Made by a program: the position numbers and the translations under genes. Shown piece by piece: positions 1-12,946 of a stretch of DNA of 64,000 nucleotides. The stretch covers positions 9,355,903 through 9,419,902 of the forward strand of contig CM046332.1 in assembly GCA_025403435.1 (NCBI GenBank), read 5' to 3'. The DNA comes from Artocarpus heterophyllus (Eukaryota; Streptophyta; Magnoliopsida; Rosales; Moraceae). The stretch's first letter is position 1. Each line of letters opens with the position of its first letter. The notes below the pieces were generated by a model, which worked only from the letters and a program-made list of their open reading frames with translations, was not told where the DNA came from and searched no databases.

Positions 1-525
1 ATTAAAAGTAGCTCTAAACGGAATAAATTCCTTAGATAGAGTCTCAAAGACCATAGTCATCTGAGTTTCAGCATCGATGTCGGCTCCATTGGTTTGAGCC
101 TCAGTGAGGTAACCCATGACCAACATCATGTGCTTCTTTACAGATGTCCCTGGCCTCTGTCTATAGTTTAAAAGTTTCCGAAGCGCCCCTTGCCGCTTTG
201 TTATGGCCTGGCCTCCAAACATGTCCTCAAGATTATCCAAGATCTGCTTTGCAGTCTCATAATCCTGATGTTGAGCCTGCAGCACGTTGTTCATGCTAGC
301 CATAACATAGCAGCGAGCCTGATCATTAGCATCTTTTCAGCGGTCGTACGCTTGGAATTGCTCATTACTTGAGTCTCCCGTAGGCTCGGGAGGACAAGGG
401 GTTGTCAGTACATATTTTAGTTTCTCAAAGGATAGGACGATGCCCAGGTTCCATTTTCAATCGTTATAATTCTCACCGGTTAATTGGTTTTTGTCAAGTA
501 TCGATGATAAAGCATTTTTAGACAT
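1..525 (-). pseudogene. Copia-A copy 1: gag N-terminal part (degenerate, cut by window edge)
   Basis: Minus-strand start of gag (capsid-like protein of a Ty1/copia retrotransposon). The ATG complement is at 523-525 and the frame begins MSKNALSS, as in the better copy at 34417. The gag runs left out of the window. It is dead: conserved Trp codons are TGA after the NYND motif (about 460) and after AYDR (about 327). It follows its own leader and 5' LTR (2160-4195), so this is the 5' end of an element whose pol lies beyond the left edge. Identity as copia gag (UBN2-type) is by similarity to the other copies in the window and to the family in general. Confidence 0.85.
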
Positions 526-2159
526 TTTCAATCTACAATAAAGAATCATATACCAAACATAAGCAAACATATATAATAATTTAGTAAGATAACACAATCA
601 TGTAAAATCATACAAATGTGTTTATGTGTCAAAACCTTAAAAATATCACAACCTTACAATGATAATTCCCAACTCAGAATTCAACAACCTCCTAGGGGAG
701 TCATACCAAATTCAATCAGGAACACGGATCCCCTCCTGATTAATATATGCCATCCAGGACCCATATGATCCAGCATATACTAATAATCGTTTCTTTGGCC
801 ATTAATTTTATTAACAAAGCTCCTAGGGGAGGTTAATAATAAAATTAACGTGAGTGTATAACCACCGTTTCAATATTTTATCCATGATTTATAATCACCA
901 CCTAGGGGTGTGCAACCATAAATCATACTAAAATACCTTATCCTTTCAGAGATCCAATCTGGTACATGATAGAAATCCCTTCCTAGGGGTCGGGACCACC
1001 ATGTTCTTCCTATGGACCAACGATGGAGGCCTTAGGTCCTCTCTTCGAAAAACTTCTCCCACTCAATCTTTTGAAGTCAATGTTTTATTTTAAAATCATG
1101 CATGAACAATTTTAATATGAGCGGCACTCCCTATTCTATATGACATGTTATCAATATACATGATAAATCTTATTATAATGCAGACAAGCAAAGCAATCAA
1201 GCAAAGCTACAAGCAAAATAATAATAACCGTAATATTATGGTTCCACCCTAGAGAATAGAAAACTAAGATTACAAGAGAATAATTGAGACATTAATCGAT
1301 TCTTCATCCTTCAATCCTCAAGCTGTATCCTTCTTCATGTAATATCCATCTTCAAGTTTTCAATCCCGTATGAATCGAATACTTCATATTTCCGGTCATA
1401 TCCAAACTTAATGTTTGTTAGAATCGTCCCAAAAATAAAATTAAAAATACACCGAAAAAATTGCACCTTTTCTAGACTCTTGGCAGCTCTCGGTCGGCAG
1501 GCCGATCTGGGTGATCGGCCTGCCGATCATGAAGGTTCGGCCTACCGGCAGAGCACCAAAATTTCTTCCCCACTGTCGGCCTACCGGATCACACGTCTGG
1601 CCTGCCGATCTGTGACCTTCAGCCTGCTGAACTGTGACGTCCGGTATGCCGACTGAGCAGTAATCACTTGTTCCAGAAAATACAACTTTAATGCAATTTA
1701 TCAATTTTATTTTCAACAATTCAAAAACATAAAATTAGAGACTCAGGAAATACCTGGAGGCACCATCATCAATCTTTAAGATCCGACTTCTCGTCCCGTC
1801 TTCTCCAAATAATTATTTAATAACAAAATTCTTACAAATTAAATAACAATTCCTAGACGAAGATGATAGTCCGCCATCTAATTACATGAAAAACCTAGAT
1901 ACACATTCTAACCTCTAAGGAACCATAACTGGTATTAATTAATTAATTAATAATTAACCAACGATTTAATCAACCATAATTAATTAATAAGCATTCACTA
2001 CATAATCCATGGCAACATATATGTTATATAGAAACCTAGAGTGCTATCTCTCTACAAAATTCAATTCAAGCATAGGAGAGGTTAAGATCACAAAATTTAT
2101 GCATATAACATGACCATAAACTTGCAAATTTGTGTAAAAACCTTGGCTCTGATACCAAT
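526..2159 (-). other. Copia-A copy 1: untranslated leader
   Basis: Long leader between the 5' LTR and gag of the minus-strand element. On the minus strand it holds the PBS (2145-2157), a cluster of the 22-bp TCGGCAGGCCGA-type repeat (about 1490-1655), and four CCTAGG motifs (near 692, 822, 901 and 983) at the tips of inverted repeats. A candidate splice donor (CTCCAG/GTATTT, intron starting at 1753) and an acceptor (TATTGTAG, ending at 533) flank both. No coding sequence is convincing here. Confidence 0.75.
2145..2157 (-). other. Primer-binding site, tRNA-iMet type (copy 1)
   Basis: The minus strand reads TGGTATCAGAGCC, exactly complementary to the 3' end of plant initiator tRNA-Met as commonly used by Ty1/copia elements. 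It lies 2 nt inside the LTR end and fixes element orientation. Confidence 0.9.
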
Positions 2160-4195
2160 TGTTGGAAACAAAGTGCGCAACGGAATTTTAAAAAAAAATT
2201 TCATCAGAGTAAGTTCCAAAACACAAGTTTGACATGTTATATGTATAAATTAAACAGATCTTACTAACCTCAGTGTGACGAAGAACCTCCGCAACCTGTG
2301 TAGAGAAGTAACGTTCCAGAAGAGCCTCAACCAACTGGTCTTCTTTGCTATTCTCTATCCACAACCGGAGTGAGTGTGGGCTCACATGTACAGCTCTTCC
2401 ACCGGTGACTCTCCTTCCAACCAATAGAGAGAACCCAAAGCTAGTGCTCGTGATTTATGAACAAAAGCTCTCAGGGAGTTTTCAGATGCTCACTAGAAGA
2501 GTATCACTCTTAATCTCTCAAATTGATCTGAGTAAATCATAAGACTCACTCCCTTTTTATAGCTATTGGTCCTGGGGTCAGTCCATATCAGATTAGGTCT
2601 CAAAAACTCGAAACAAAATCAAGTTCGGATCAATATCTAAAAAGATCCGCGTGAAAACGTGTAATCTTATCTCCTGCTGATCGACAGACCGAACATTCTG
2701 ATCGGCAAGCCAAACAGGCCAAGTCGGCAGGCCGACCACGTCATTCTGTAGGCCGAACTCCCGAGAAAAATCTCTGCGAATCTTTTATTTTCCACCTGAG
2801 ATTCTAAAGGATAAAGTCTCAGTTTTGATTCAAATAACCCAATAGAGAAATTATCTGATCAAAACAAACTTTATCAAGATAATCTCTAAGAAAATAAATC
2901 AATTCACAATAATTCTACAAGTTTATCTTGTTCTAATTTGTCCAAAATTAAAACAACCGATAAACAGACAAGAATTATCTGATCGCAATAATTCAACAAG
3001 TTTATCTTGAACTAATTTCTTGCAAAATTAATTCAACCGATAAACAGACATGAATTATTTGATTCTTACAAATTTTAAACCAATTTGATAAATCCGACAT
3101 AAGTCTCCAATTATTAGAAAAGCACGCCGTGTCGTTACAGGACTTTTGTGAGCTAGCAAAGGGGACCAAAATGGACCTATAAAGTTCAAGCTCATGATAA
3201 TTATGAAACCCAATATCCCAGATATGCATTTCACAATTATCAACTCCAACGCTGCTCCACTAAAAGCTTGGAGCTGCACTCTCAAACTTTATAGAATTAT
3301 GAAGCTCGTGTAGCTAAGTCTCCATGACATATCATAGTGTATCGCATCCCCATATGATCATCCATAATCGGCTTAAGGACAAGTTCTGTCTTACCTTCCT
3401 GATTATTTTTATCTTACATTCCATTGTCTCACCATTAGAAAACTTACTATCCAAAGATAGTATACCATTCGGTTACACCTATGTATCCAAATGGTTGAGC
3501 GCTCCAGTTTTTCAATTACAGGACAATGCATATAAGAGGATATCATTACTCCTAAAGAGGAGCTATGGATTCCATATCTATGAATAACAAGTCTACACTA
3601 TCAAGAGTCATGCCTCCAACGTACCGGTATGCATACCACTATTGAGATGTGGGTGTCACCCTTTGGCACATCAAAAGACACAAGTCAAGACAACGGGCCC
3701 ACTATTCATCTCAGGATTAAGATACAACACAAATGACTGTCTAAAGTGAATCGATTTGCTAAGACAGAATTATTAATCCAAATCAATTCACTTTATGTCC
3801 CGATCCAACACATCGTCACCTATGACAACGTGCCAATGTTTCTATTCACGGAGTCCAACTCCGATGGTCAAGACAAACCATCTCCCAAAAGGGATATAGA
3901 CAACATAACAATCTTTACATGAATAAAGTGCCCAACTTTATTTCCTCGATTGCGGATCATATGTTTTAGACCATCACCTTAAGAATCGTGTCTTTCGCAT
4001 AATCAGTCCATCATATGCCCAATTCTTAAGGCTTAGACTGACAGTCTCAGACTACTGTTTGCTTATCATACATTCAACAAATATGAACGTAAAGAGGACA
4101 AGATTTGGTATATATAAATGAATAAATTCTTTATTGATAAAAATGTCTCCAAAAACGTTTTACATTTTTACTCCTTAGGGCATATATGTCTAACA
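2160..4195 (-). repeat. Copia-A copy 1: 5' LTR (about 2036 bp)
   Basis: Plus-strand ends are TGTTGGAAAC and GTCTAACA, the same termini as other LTRs in the window. Read on the minus strand it has the poly(A)-type AATAAA near its start, the 22-bp GC-rich repeat (about 2680-2755), a TATA-like TATAAAAA with CCAATAGCT just before it (about 2555-2575), and then the short sense frame. It abuts the PBS on the left. On the right it interrupts Copia-B integrase. The flank after the right end is TGTCA; the partner target duplication lies outside the window. Confidence 0.9.
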
Positions 4196-5479
4196 TGTCA
4201 TATAATCATTCTCAAGAAAAGTGGCATTTTTTGATACAAATACCTTATTTTCTTAAGGACTACAAAACAAACCTCCCCTTGTTCCCTTTTGGTATCCTAC
4301 AAACAAGCATACTTTAGAACATGGTTCTAGCTTTCCAGTCTTTCATTTCATCACATGTGTTGACACCCTTATATACGGATATGTCGCGTACTAGGTTTGC
4401 GACCATTCCATAACTCCAAGGGTGTTTTTGGAATAGACTTAGATGGAACCATGTTTAAAAGATATACTACAGTTTGTAGCGTATATCCCCAAAATGAAGT
4501 GCGTAATGATGAGTAGCTGAGCATGGATCTCACCATGTCAAATAATGTCTGATTTCTTCTCTCCACAACACCATTCTGTTGTGGTGTTCCAAGTGTTGTG
4601 AGTTGTGATAGAATACCATGATCTGTCAAATAGTCCTTGAACTCAGTATCAAGGTATTCCCCTCTTCATTCAGATCAAAGAGTCTTCACCATCTTTCCTA
4701 ATTGCTTTTCAGCTTCTGCTTGGAATTCTTTGAACTTTTCAAAAGTTTTATATTTCCTTTGCATTAGTTACATGTATCTATACCTTGAATAATCATCAAG
4801 AAATGTGAGAAAATATTTGTAAGCACCACATGCTTATACATTCAATGGACCACAGACGTTCAAATGTACTAGCTCAAGTAGTTCCTTAGCCCTTTCACCT
4901 TTTGTAGAGAAAGGCGTTTTAGTCATTTTACCTTTACGACAAGATTCACAAACTGGTAGAGAACTAACTTTTAGTTCTCTTAAAGGACCATCCTTTACTT
5001 GTCTATTAATCCTATAAAGATTAACATGACCTAATCTAAGGAGTCATAGGTATGTTTCATTATCAAAAGAAACCTTTTACTTCTTGGGTTTTGGTTGTTC
5101 AACATTGAACATTTCGGCATTGAGCAGTGATTTTTTGTTGGGCCTTAAAGTGTAAAGCCTATTTTCCATATGCGTAGAATAAATATCTAAACCATTTCTA
5201 GAAATATTAGCATAATTACTATTAAAAGAAACATTAAACATTTGTTCGAACAACCTGGAAATAGAAATCAAATTTCTACAAAAAGTAAGAATGTAATAAA
5301 CATTGCCCAACATTAAAAACTTATTTCTGATATAAAGTTTAACGATTCCCACTGTTCTTGCTAAAACAAATGCTTCTATTCCCAATCTCATCATTTATTC
5401 CTTATTGGCAAGCTCCCTTGAAGAACTAAGCATCTGCAAAGAAGAACAAACATGGTTAGTTGCCTCTAAATCAATTATC
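4196..5479 (-). pseudogene. Copia-B pol fragment: protease and integrase (degenerate)
   Basis: This is the part of Copia-B pol lying between two insertions. On the minus strand it runs from the protease region (ATNHVC near 5445, with the preceding SG changed to LE) through a stretch ending ISISRLFEQ, the zinc-binding region, and the integrase core ([11 protein letters not shown] near 4560-4590, [13 protein letters not shown] near 4440-4490). It is dead: there are stops around 5394 and in the core near 4660, and the first catalytic Asp of the usual HxDVCGP motif appears as Asn (near 4855). It continues in frame with the sequence at 22749 across the A2 insertion and with gag at 40403 across the array, which shows one split host element. 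Confidence 0.85.
5475..5479. repeat. Target site duplication TTATC, left copy (Copia-A2)
   Basis: The five bases before the TGTTGG end at 5480 are TTATC. They match exactly the five bases after the CAACA end at 22748. Confidence 0.9.
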
Positions 5480-7295
5480 TGTTGGAAAATAGTACGGAGT
5501 AGAATTTTAAAATTTTTTATACTAGAGTATTTTCTAAAACACAAGTTTGACACACTATGTGCACAAATTAATTGGATCTTACTAACCTTGTAAATGCCAA
5601 AAAGCTCTGGCAGACTGTGAATAGATGTATGTTCCAAAAGAACCTCAACCAACTAGCTTTCTTTACTATTCTCTATCCACGAGCAGTGTGGTGTGGGCAC
5701 ACTCGTACAATTCTTCCACCAGGTAGCTCTCCTTCCAATCAATTGAGAAAAACCCAAAACTATAGTTCATGATTTCTAAACAATAGTTCTCCAGGGAGTT
5801 GTACAGTCTCACTAGCAAGTCTCACTCTAGATTCTCAATTGATGAAACAACAATGAGTCTCACTCCTCTTTTTATAGAGGTTGGGCATAGGAGTCAATCC
5901 TTATTAGATAAGGCCATGAAGAATCAAATCAGGAACAATATCTAATAAAATCCACGTGAAAACACATGATCTATTTAACGCTCGGTCGATAGGTCGAACT
6001 TCCAGGTCGGCCTGCCAAACTTGCTCTATCAACGAGCCAAACTTAAAGATCGGCCTACCAAACTTTCGATAAACGATCCCTACAAATCTTTCATTTCCTA
6101 CCCTAAGATTCTTGGGATAGAGCCTCAGTTTTAATTCAAATAACCCCAATAGAGAAGCTATCCGATTAAAATAGTCATATCTAGATAATCTTTAGGAAAA
6201 TAAATTCTCCTAATAATTCAACAAGTTTATCTTGAATTAATTTATTCAAAATTAATCCAACCGATAAACAGATATAAATTGTCTGATTCTGATAATTCAA
6301 CAAGTTTATCTTGAATTAATTTTTACTAAATTAATTCAATCGATAAACAGACATGAATTATCCAATCTTATTGAATTTTCAGCCAATCTGATAATTTGAC
6401 ACAAGTCACCAATTATTGAAAAAACACGCCGTATCGTTACAGGATTTTTATGAGCTAACAAAGGGGACCTAATGGACCTATATAGTTCAAGCTCTAGATA
6501 ATTATGAAACCCAATATCCCAGATATACATTTATTATTATCAACTCCAACCCTACTCCACTAAAAGCTTAGAGTTGCACACTTAAACCATATAGAATTAC
6601 GAAGCCCGTATAGCTAAGTCTCCATGACATATCATAATGTATCGTATCCCCATAGGATTATCCATAATCAGCTTAAGAACAAGTTCTGTCTTACCTTACA
6701 GATTATTTTTATCTTACATTCCATTATCTCACCATCGGAAAACTTACCATCCAAATATGGTATGCCATTTGGTTACACCTATGTATCCAAATGGTTGAGC
6801 ACTCCAGTTTTTCAATTACAGGATAATGCATATAAAGAGGATATCAACTACTCCTGAAGAGGAGCTATGGATTCCATATCTATGAATAACAAGTCTACGC
6901 TATCAAGAGTCATGCCTCTAACGTACCGGTATGCGTACCATTATTAAATTGTGGATGTCATCCTTTGGTGCATCAAAAGACACAAGTCAAGACAACAGGC
7001 CCACTATCCTCTTACGGAGTCCACCTCCTATGGCCAAGAGAAACCATCTCCCGTTAGGGATATAGACAACATAACAATCTTTGCTTAAATAAAGAGCCCA
7101 AGCTTTTTCCCTTGATTGTAAATCTTATGATTTAGACCATCAGTCTTAGACTTTTGTTTGGTTAACATACATTCAACAAATATGAACGTAAAGAGGACAA
7201 GATTTAGCATATAAATAATAAATAAATTCTTTATTGATAAAAATGTCTCCAAAAACATATTACATTTTTATTCTTTAGGGCATACATATCCAACA
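5480..7295 (-). repeat. Copia-A2 3' LTR
   Basis: Ends are TGTTGG and CAACA, and the PPT complement ATCTCCCAC follows at 7296. It is 1816 bp against about 1977 bp for its partner. It lacks roughly 150 bp around 7004 that the partner has, so the two LTRs have aged separately. It carries degraded GC-rich repeats at about 5978-6060. Confidence 0.88.
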
Positions 7296-7547
7296 ATCTC
7301 CCACTTCCACTAAGTGAGTAAATATGACAAATCTCGCATCCCTATAACTTCCACATGCCTCTTGAAGCTCTCCCAGTAAGTGTCTTTGCAAATGGATCAA
7401 CTAAATTTTCCTCAAACGCGATTTTGCACATAGCGACATGCCCACCTTCTATGAACTCCTTTCTCACATGATACTTTCAATCAATATGCTTACTCTTCTT
7501 ATAAAATTTTGGTTCCTTAGCATTAGCTACCACCGCACTGTTATCAC
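7296..7547 (-). pseudogene. Copia-A2 RNase H C-terminal remnant plus PPT
   Basis: After the PPT the minus strand encodes the last part of a copia RNase H domain (equivalent to the CDNSA..NAKEP..KSKHIDRKYH segment of other copies), stopping abruptly at 7547 where a second LTR begins. The matching upstream pol is absent, lost with the deletion whose far breakpoint is at 14981/14982. Confidence 0.8.
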
Positions 7548-9294
7548 TATTGGAAAAAACAGTGTGAGGTGCGCAGCTGGGAATTTTTTTAAAAAATTTA
7601 ACATTAGAGTATTTTCCAAAACACAAGTTTGACATGCTATATGTATAAATTAAACGGATCTTACTAACCTTTGTGTGCCGAAGAACCTCCACAATCCGTG
7701 AAGAGAAGTAACGTTCTAGAAGAGCCTCAACCAACTGGTCTTCTTTGCTATTCTCTATCCACGACCGGAGTGAGTGTGGGCTCACACGTACAGCTCTTCC
7801 ACCGGTGACTCTCCTTCCAACCAATCGAGAGAACCCAAAACTAATGTTCGTGATTTGTGAACAAAAGCTCTCAGGGAGTTTTTAGATGCTCACCAGAAGA
7901 GTATCACTCTTAATCTCTCAATTGATCTGAGTATCACCCAATAGAGAAGTTATCTAATCAAAACAAACTTTATCAAGATAGTCTCTAAGAAAATAAATCA
8001 TTTCACAATAATTCCTACAAGTTTATCTTGATTTAATTTATCCAATTAAATCAACCGATAAATGGACAAGAATTATCCAATCCCAATAATTCAACAAGTT
8101 TATCTTAAATTAACTTTATTACAAAATTAATTCAACCAATAAACAGACATGAATTATTTGATTCTTTTAAATTTTAAACCAATCTAATAAATCCGACATA
8201 AGTCACCAATTATTGAAAAAGCACGCCGTATCATTATAGGATTTTGTGAGCTAGCAAAGGGGACCAAAATGGACCTATAAAGTTCAAGCTCTCGATAATT
8301 ATGAAACCTAATATCCCAGATATACATTTCACAATTATCAACTCCAGTGCTACTCCACTAAAAGCTTGGAGCTACACTCTCAAACTTTATAGAATTACGA
8401 AGCTCATATAGCTAAGTTTCCATGACATATCCAAGTATATCGTATCCCCATATGATAATCCATAATCAGCTTAAGGACAAGTTCTGTCTTACCTTCTCGA
8501 TTATTTTTATCTTACATTCCAGTATCTCACCATTAGAAAACTTACCATCCAAAGATAGTATACCATTCGGTTACACCTATATATCCAAATGGTTGAGCGC
8601 TCTAGTTTTCCAATTACGAGATAATGCATATAAGAGGATATCATTACTCCTAAAGAGGAGCTATGGATTCCATATCTATGAATAACAAGTCTACACTATC
8701 AAGAGTCATGCCTCCAACGTACCAGCATGCATACCACTATTGAGATGTGGGAGTCACCCTTTGGTACATCAAAAGACACAAGTCAAGACAACGGGCCCAC
8801 AATCCATCTCAAGATTAAGAGACAATACAAATGATTGTCTAAAGTGAATTGATTTTCCAAGAAAGAATTATTAATCCAAATCAATTCACTTTGTGTCCCG
8901 ATCCAACACATCGTCACCTATGACAACGTGCCAATGTTTCTATTCACGGAGTGCAACTCCGATGGTCAAGACAAACCATCTCCCTTTAGGGATATAGACA
9001 ACATAACAGCCTTTGCATGAATAAAGCGCCCAACTTTATTTCCTCGATTGTGGATCAGATGTTTCAGACCGTCATCTTAAGAATCGTGTCTTCCGCATAA
9101 TCAGTCCATCATATGCCTAATTCTTAAAGGTTTACACCAACAGTCTCAGACTACTATTTGCTTAACATACATTCAACAAATATGAACGTAAAGAGGACAA
9201 GATTTGGTATATATAAATGAATAAATTCTTTATTGATAAAAATGTCTCCAAAAACGTATTACATTTTTACTCCTTAGGGCATACATATTGAACA
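7548..9294 (-). repeat. Copia-A copy 2: 3' LTR with promoter deletion
   Basis: Starts TATTGGAAAA (the usual TGTTGG with one change) and ends GAACA, followed by the PPT complement 9295-9303. It is 1747 bp: about 280 bp present in its partner (roughly 13436-13715) is missing at about 7933, removing the TATA box and the GC-rich 22-bp repeats. Confidence 0.85.
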
Positions 9295-10840
9295 ATCTCC
9301 CACATGCACTAAGTGAGTAAATACAGCAAATCTCGCATCCCCATAGCTTTCACATGTTTCTTGAAGACTCTCCCTGTAATTGTCTTCGTAAATGGATCAG
9401 TTAAATTGTCCTTTGACGCGATCTTGCACACCGTGACATGCCCGCCCTCAACGAAGTCCTTTATCACATGATACTTTCGATCAATATGTTTACTCTTCTT
9501 GTGAAATCTTGGTTCCTTAGCATTAGTTACCGCCGCACTGTTATCACAGTATAGTGATACCGCCTTATCCATACCAGGAACAACCTCAAGATCCCCAAAG
9601 AACTTACAGAGCCATACTGCTTCTTTCAAAGCATCACTAGCTGCCACATACTCGGCCTCCATCGTTGAATCTAAAGTGCAATCTTGCTTCGCACTTCTCC
9701 AACTGATGGCACCGCCGCCTAGAGTAAACACAAACCCCGAAGTCGATTTTCTAGAATCCAGACAGGATTGAAAATCTGAATGAGTATATCCTAGAGGAGT
9801 CAGGTCCTCACCCGAATATACAAGCATATACCCTCGAGTCCTTCATAGGTACTTGAAAATATGTCTTACTGGAACCCAGTGGTTCGGTCCTGGATCCGCC
9901 TGAAATTGACTTACAATCCCGACCGCATAGCTAATATCCGGTCGTGTTCAAAGCATGGCATACATGAGACTACCCACTACTGAAGCATAAGGCACCTTCT
10001 TCATGTATTCTCTTTCTTCATAAGACTTTGGAGAGTCTTTCTTAGAAAGAGTAATTTCAGACCTAGATGGTTGCCCACCTTTCTTAGAATCTTGCATTGC
10101 AAACCTCCTGAGAATTTTATCTACATAGCCAGCCTGGGACAAAGCTATCATTTTGTTCTTCGATCCCGAAAAATTTGGATACCAAGAATAAAATTAGCCT
10201 CACCCAAGTCCTTTATGTCAAACTGCTTGGTCAACCATAATTTGACCGATGACAACGCCCCAACGTCATTGGCAATTAGCAGAATCTCATCTACATAGAG
10301 CAGTAGAAAAACCACCTTCCTATACTTAATGTGTTTGCAAACACATGGTTCATCCACATTTTGTGAGAACCCATAAGTCTTGATCACCTGATCAAATCTT
10401 ATGTTCCAAGAACGAGAAGCCTGCTTAAGTCCATAAATTGACTTTAGCAGCTTACAAACCTTACCCTCTTGACCCGTGACCTTGAACCCGTCTGGTTGTT
10501 CCATATAAATGGACTCATTAAGAAAGCCATTCAGAAAAGCTGTCTTGACATCCATCTGCCAAATCTTGTAGTCGAGAGCGACAGCTATGGATAAGAGAAT
10601 CCGGATGGACTTAAGCATGGCTACAGGCGAAAAGGTTTCCTTATAATCCATTCCTTCCTTTTGCGTATAACCCTTAGCTACCAGTCTAGCCTTAAATGTT
10701 TCAACCTTTCCATCTACTTCTCTTTTCCTCTTGTAGATCCATTTACACCCTATGGGTTTTACCCTTTCGGGAAGATCCATAAGCTCCTAGACCTGATTAG
10801 TCTCCATAGACTTCATCTCTATGTTCAGGGCCTCTGTCTA
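9295..10840 (-). pseudogene. Copia-A copy 2: reverse transcriptase and RNase H (broken)
   Basis: RNase H is open at 9309-9827 (GGGAISWRSAKQ, MEAEYVAAS and the KHIDRKYHVI segment present, ending RDLLYLLT before the PPT). Reverse transcriptase lies at about 9830-10837 in pieces, with [27 protein letters not shown] and SIYGLKQASRSW. The catalytic box reads YVDE instead of YVDD (about 10283). The frame is broken near 9830-9950 and 10148, and two Trp codons at the N-terminal border are stops (TAG complements 10787-10789 and 10838-10840). It cannot encode an active enzyme. Confidence 0.88.
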
Positions 10841-11990
10841 GAGTTTTGAATCAACATCCTCCATAACTTCTGCGTAAGTATAAGGATCCCTGTCATGTTC
10901 ATCCGGTTAAGCCAAAAGGCCTCCCCATTGAACATATATCTCTTAGGTTGACGCCCGATCCTCCCACTATGCCGAAGCCCCTGAGATTGTTGTTCAAGTT
11001 TGTTTGGTTTTTCTACACTGATCAGAACGGTTTCATTCGAAACCTGCGAAGTGATTTGATCACTCTTTTACTCCTTAAGCACCACTTAGCTTTGAGGTTT
11101 AAAGTCATCCATGTAACTTTCCTCAAGGAAAGTTGCATTAGCAGAAACCACGACTTTATTTTCCTTCGGGTTATAAAAATAACCCCCTTTAGTCCCTTTT
11201 GGATATCCTACAAACATGCAAACTTCCGAACGTGCTTCCAACTTATTCAGATCCTTAAACAGGTCATGAGCCGGACATCCCCATATGTGAATATGGTTTA
11301 AGAATGTCTTCCTTCTTGTCCACAACTCGTGAGGAGTTTTAGGGACCGATTTTGAAGGCACATTGTTCAAAAGATAACACGCAGTTTGTAGTGCATATCC
11401 CCAAAAGGATAAAGGTAATGATGAATAACTCATCATGGACCTGGCCATGTCCAACAAAGTCCTATTTCTTCTCTCCGCTATTCCATTCTATTGCGAAGTG
11501 CCCGGCGCAGTCAAATGGGATAAAATCCCATTCTCTAACAAGTGTCCCAAGAACTCATCATAAATGTATTCTCCACCTCGATCGGATTGAAGTGCCTTTA
11601 TGGGTCTACCTAATTGCTTTTCCACTTCAGCCCAAAACTCCCTAAACTTGTCAAAAGTTTCGCTTTTGTGGTGCATCAGGCACACATACCCATATCTTGA
11701 GTAATCGTCAATAAAAGTAACGAAGTACTCATACCCTCCTCGTGCCCGGATGTTCATCGGTCCACAACATCACTATGCACAAGTTGTAGAACCCCTTCGG
11801 CCCTATTGCCTTTAGACCCGTATGGTCTTTTGGTCATTTTACCCTCCAAACAAGATTCACATTGAGGTATAGATTCCACCTTTAAGTGACTTAAAGGTCC
11901 ATCCCTTACCAACCTTTGAATCCTATTCAGGTTAGTGTGACCAAGGTGCAAATGTCAAAGATAAGTCTTATTAGAGTGAGAAGTTTTAAG
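10841..11990 (-). pseudogene. Copia-A copy 2: integrase (broken)
   Basis: Minus-strand integrase pieces. The HHCC zinc-binding region is at 11754-11985 (HLGHTNLNRIQRL and CESCLEGKM visible), the catalytic core at 11488-11757 ([19 protein letters not shown]) and the C-terminal half at 11086-11457 ([43 protein letters not shown]). Frames change near 11754 and 11470, and a Trp codon upstream of the HHCC histidine is TGA (near 11955). It sits between protease and reverse transcriptase, the copia domain order. Confidence 0.85.
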
Positions 11991-12361
11991 TCTTTTAGAG
12001 TTATTATCATTCATCTCAGAATTAAGCAACAAGTCCATCTTAGGTTTGATAAAATATAGATTATTTTACATCCATCCAAAACAGATAAAAGATTTGTTTT
12101 TACGAATCACCACTTTTTCATTAAAAGATACCATGTAGGAGTCTTTAAATAAACAAGATACAGAAATTAAATTCATTTTAAATTTAGGAATATAAAAACA
12201 ATCTTGCAAAAATAAATTCCTATAGTTATCAAAGTAAAGATGGACGTCTCCCCTGGTTTCGCTGAGACCAAGGATCCATCGCCCATCCAAAGCATGCAGC
12301 AGACTTCTCGTTTCTTTGAACCCCTACAAAGAGACACAAACATGATTAGTTGCACCTAAAT
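11991..12361 (-). pseudogene. Copia-A copy 2: protease region
   Basis: Aligns with the protease stretch of the other copies (DVHLYFDNYRNLFLQDC, KFKMNLISVSCLFKDSY). The frame is shifted relative to gag at 12362 just where the DSGATNHVC active-site segment should follow, so gag and protease are uncoupled. Confidence 0.75.
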
Positions 12362-12946
12362 CTATACCCAAATGTCCCTGGATTCCTCAACCAAACAAGT
12401 TTTTAAATACAAAAGATCACACCTACCTCCTTTGGAAAGGAAGTCTTTGCAATGCTTATTAATATGCCCGACCTTTCCACAAAAGAAGCACTCAAGCTTC
12501 TTTGGGTTCTTCTTCTTCTTCTTCTTGCACTTGGTGTTAGCAGGAATAGAAGACTTCCCATTCTTGGCTCGTTGCTTCTTTCCATTCCTAGAGTTAGAAT
12601 TGGAACCAGAAGCAGCTACCATGTTGGCCTCACCACCAACAGGAGACTCCCTGATCAGCAGTTCAAACTCCTGCAACTGTTTCATCAGTTCTGTCAAGGT
12701 CATATCCCGTCTATTGCTCAAATTAAATGTAGCTTTAAACGGAATAAATTCCTTAGACAGAGTCTCAAAGACCATTGTCATCTGAGTTTCAGCATCGATG
12801 TCGGCTCTATTGGTTTAAGCCTCAGCGAGGTAACCTATGACCAACATCATATGCTCCTTTACAGATGTCCCCGGTCTCTGTCTACAGTTAAGAAGTTTTC
12901 GAAGTGCCCCTTGTCGCTTTGTTATGGCCTGGCCTCCAAACATGTC
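12362..12946 (-). pseudogene. Copia-A copy 2: gag C-terminal half with intact zinc knuckle
   Basis: Reads through MTLTELMKQLQEFELLI, a Lys-rich stretch and an intact CX2CX4HX4C knuckle (CFFCGKVGHINKHC, about 12450-12492). The N-terminal half of gag is deleted: homology stops at 12946, inside FGGQA-coding sequence, and leader sequence follows at once. The antisense open frames here (runs of Phe) are only the complement of the Lys-rich stretch. Confidence 0.82.

Noticed and set aside
12372..12785. Long antisense frame rich in Phe (also at 15345, 27165, 34878 and 62052)
   Set aside because: It is the complement of the Lys-rich tract and zinc knuckle of gag; its openness comes from the AAG repeats, and the sense strand has clear copia homology.
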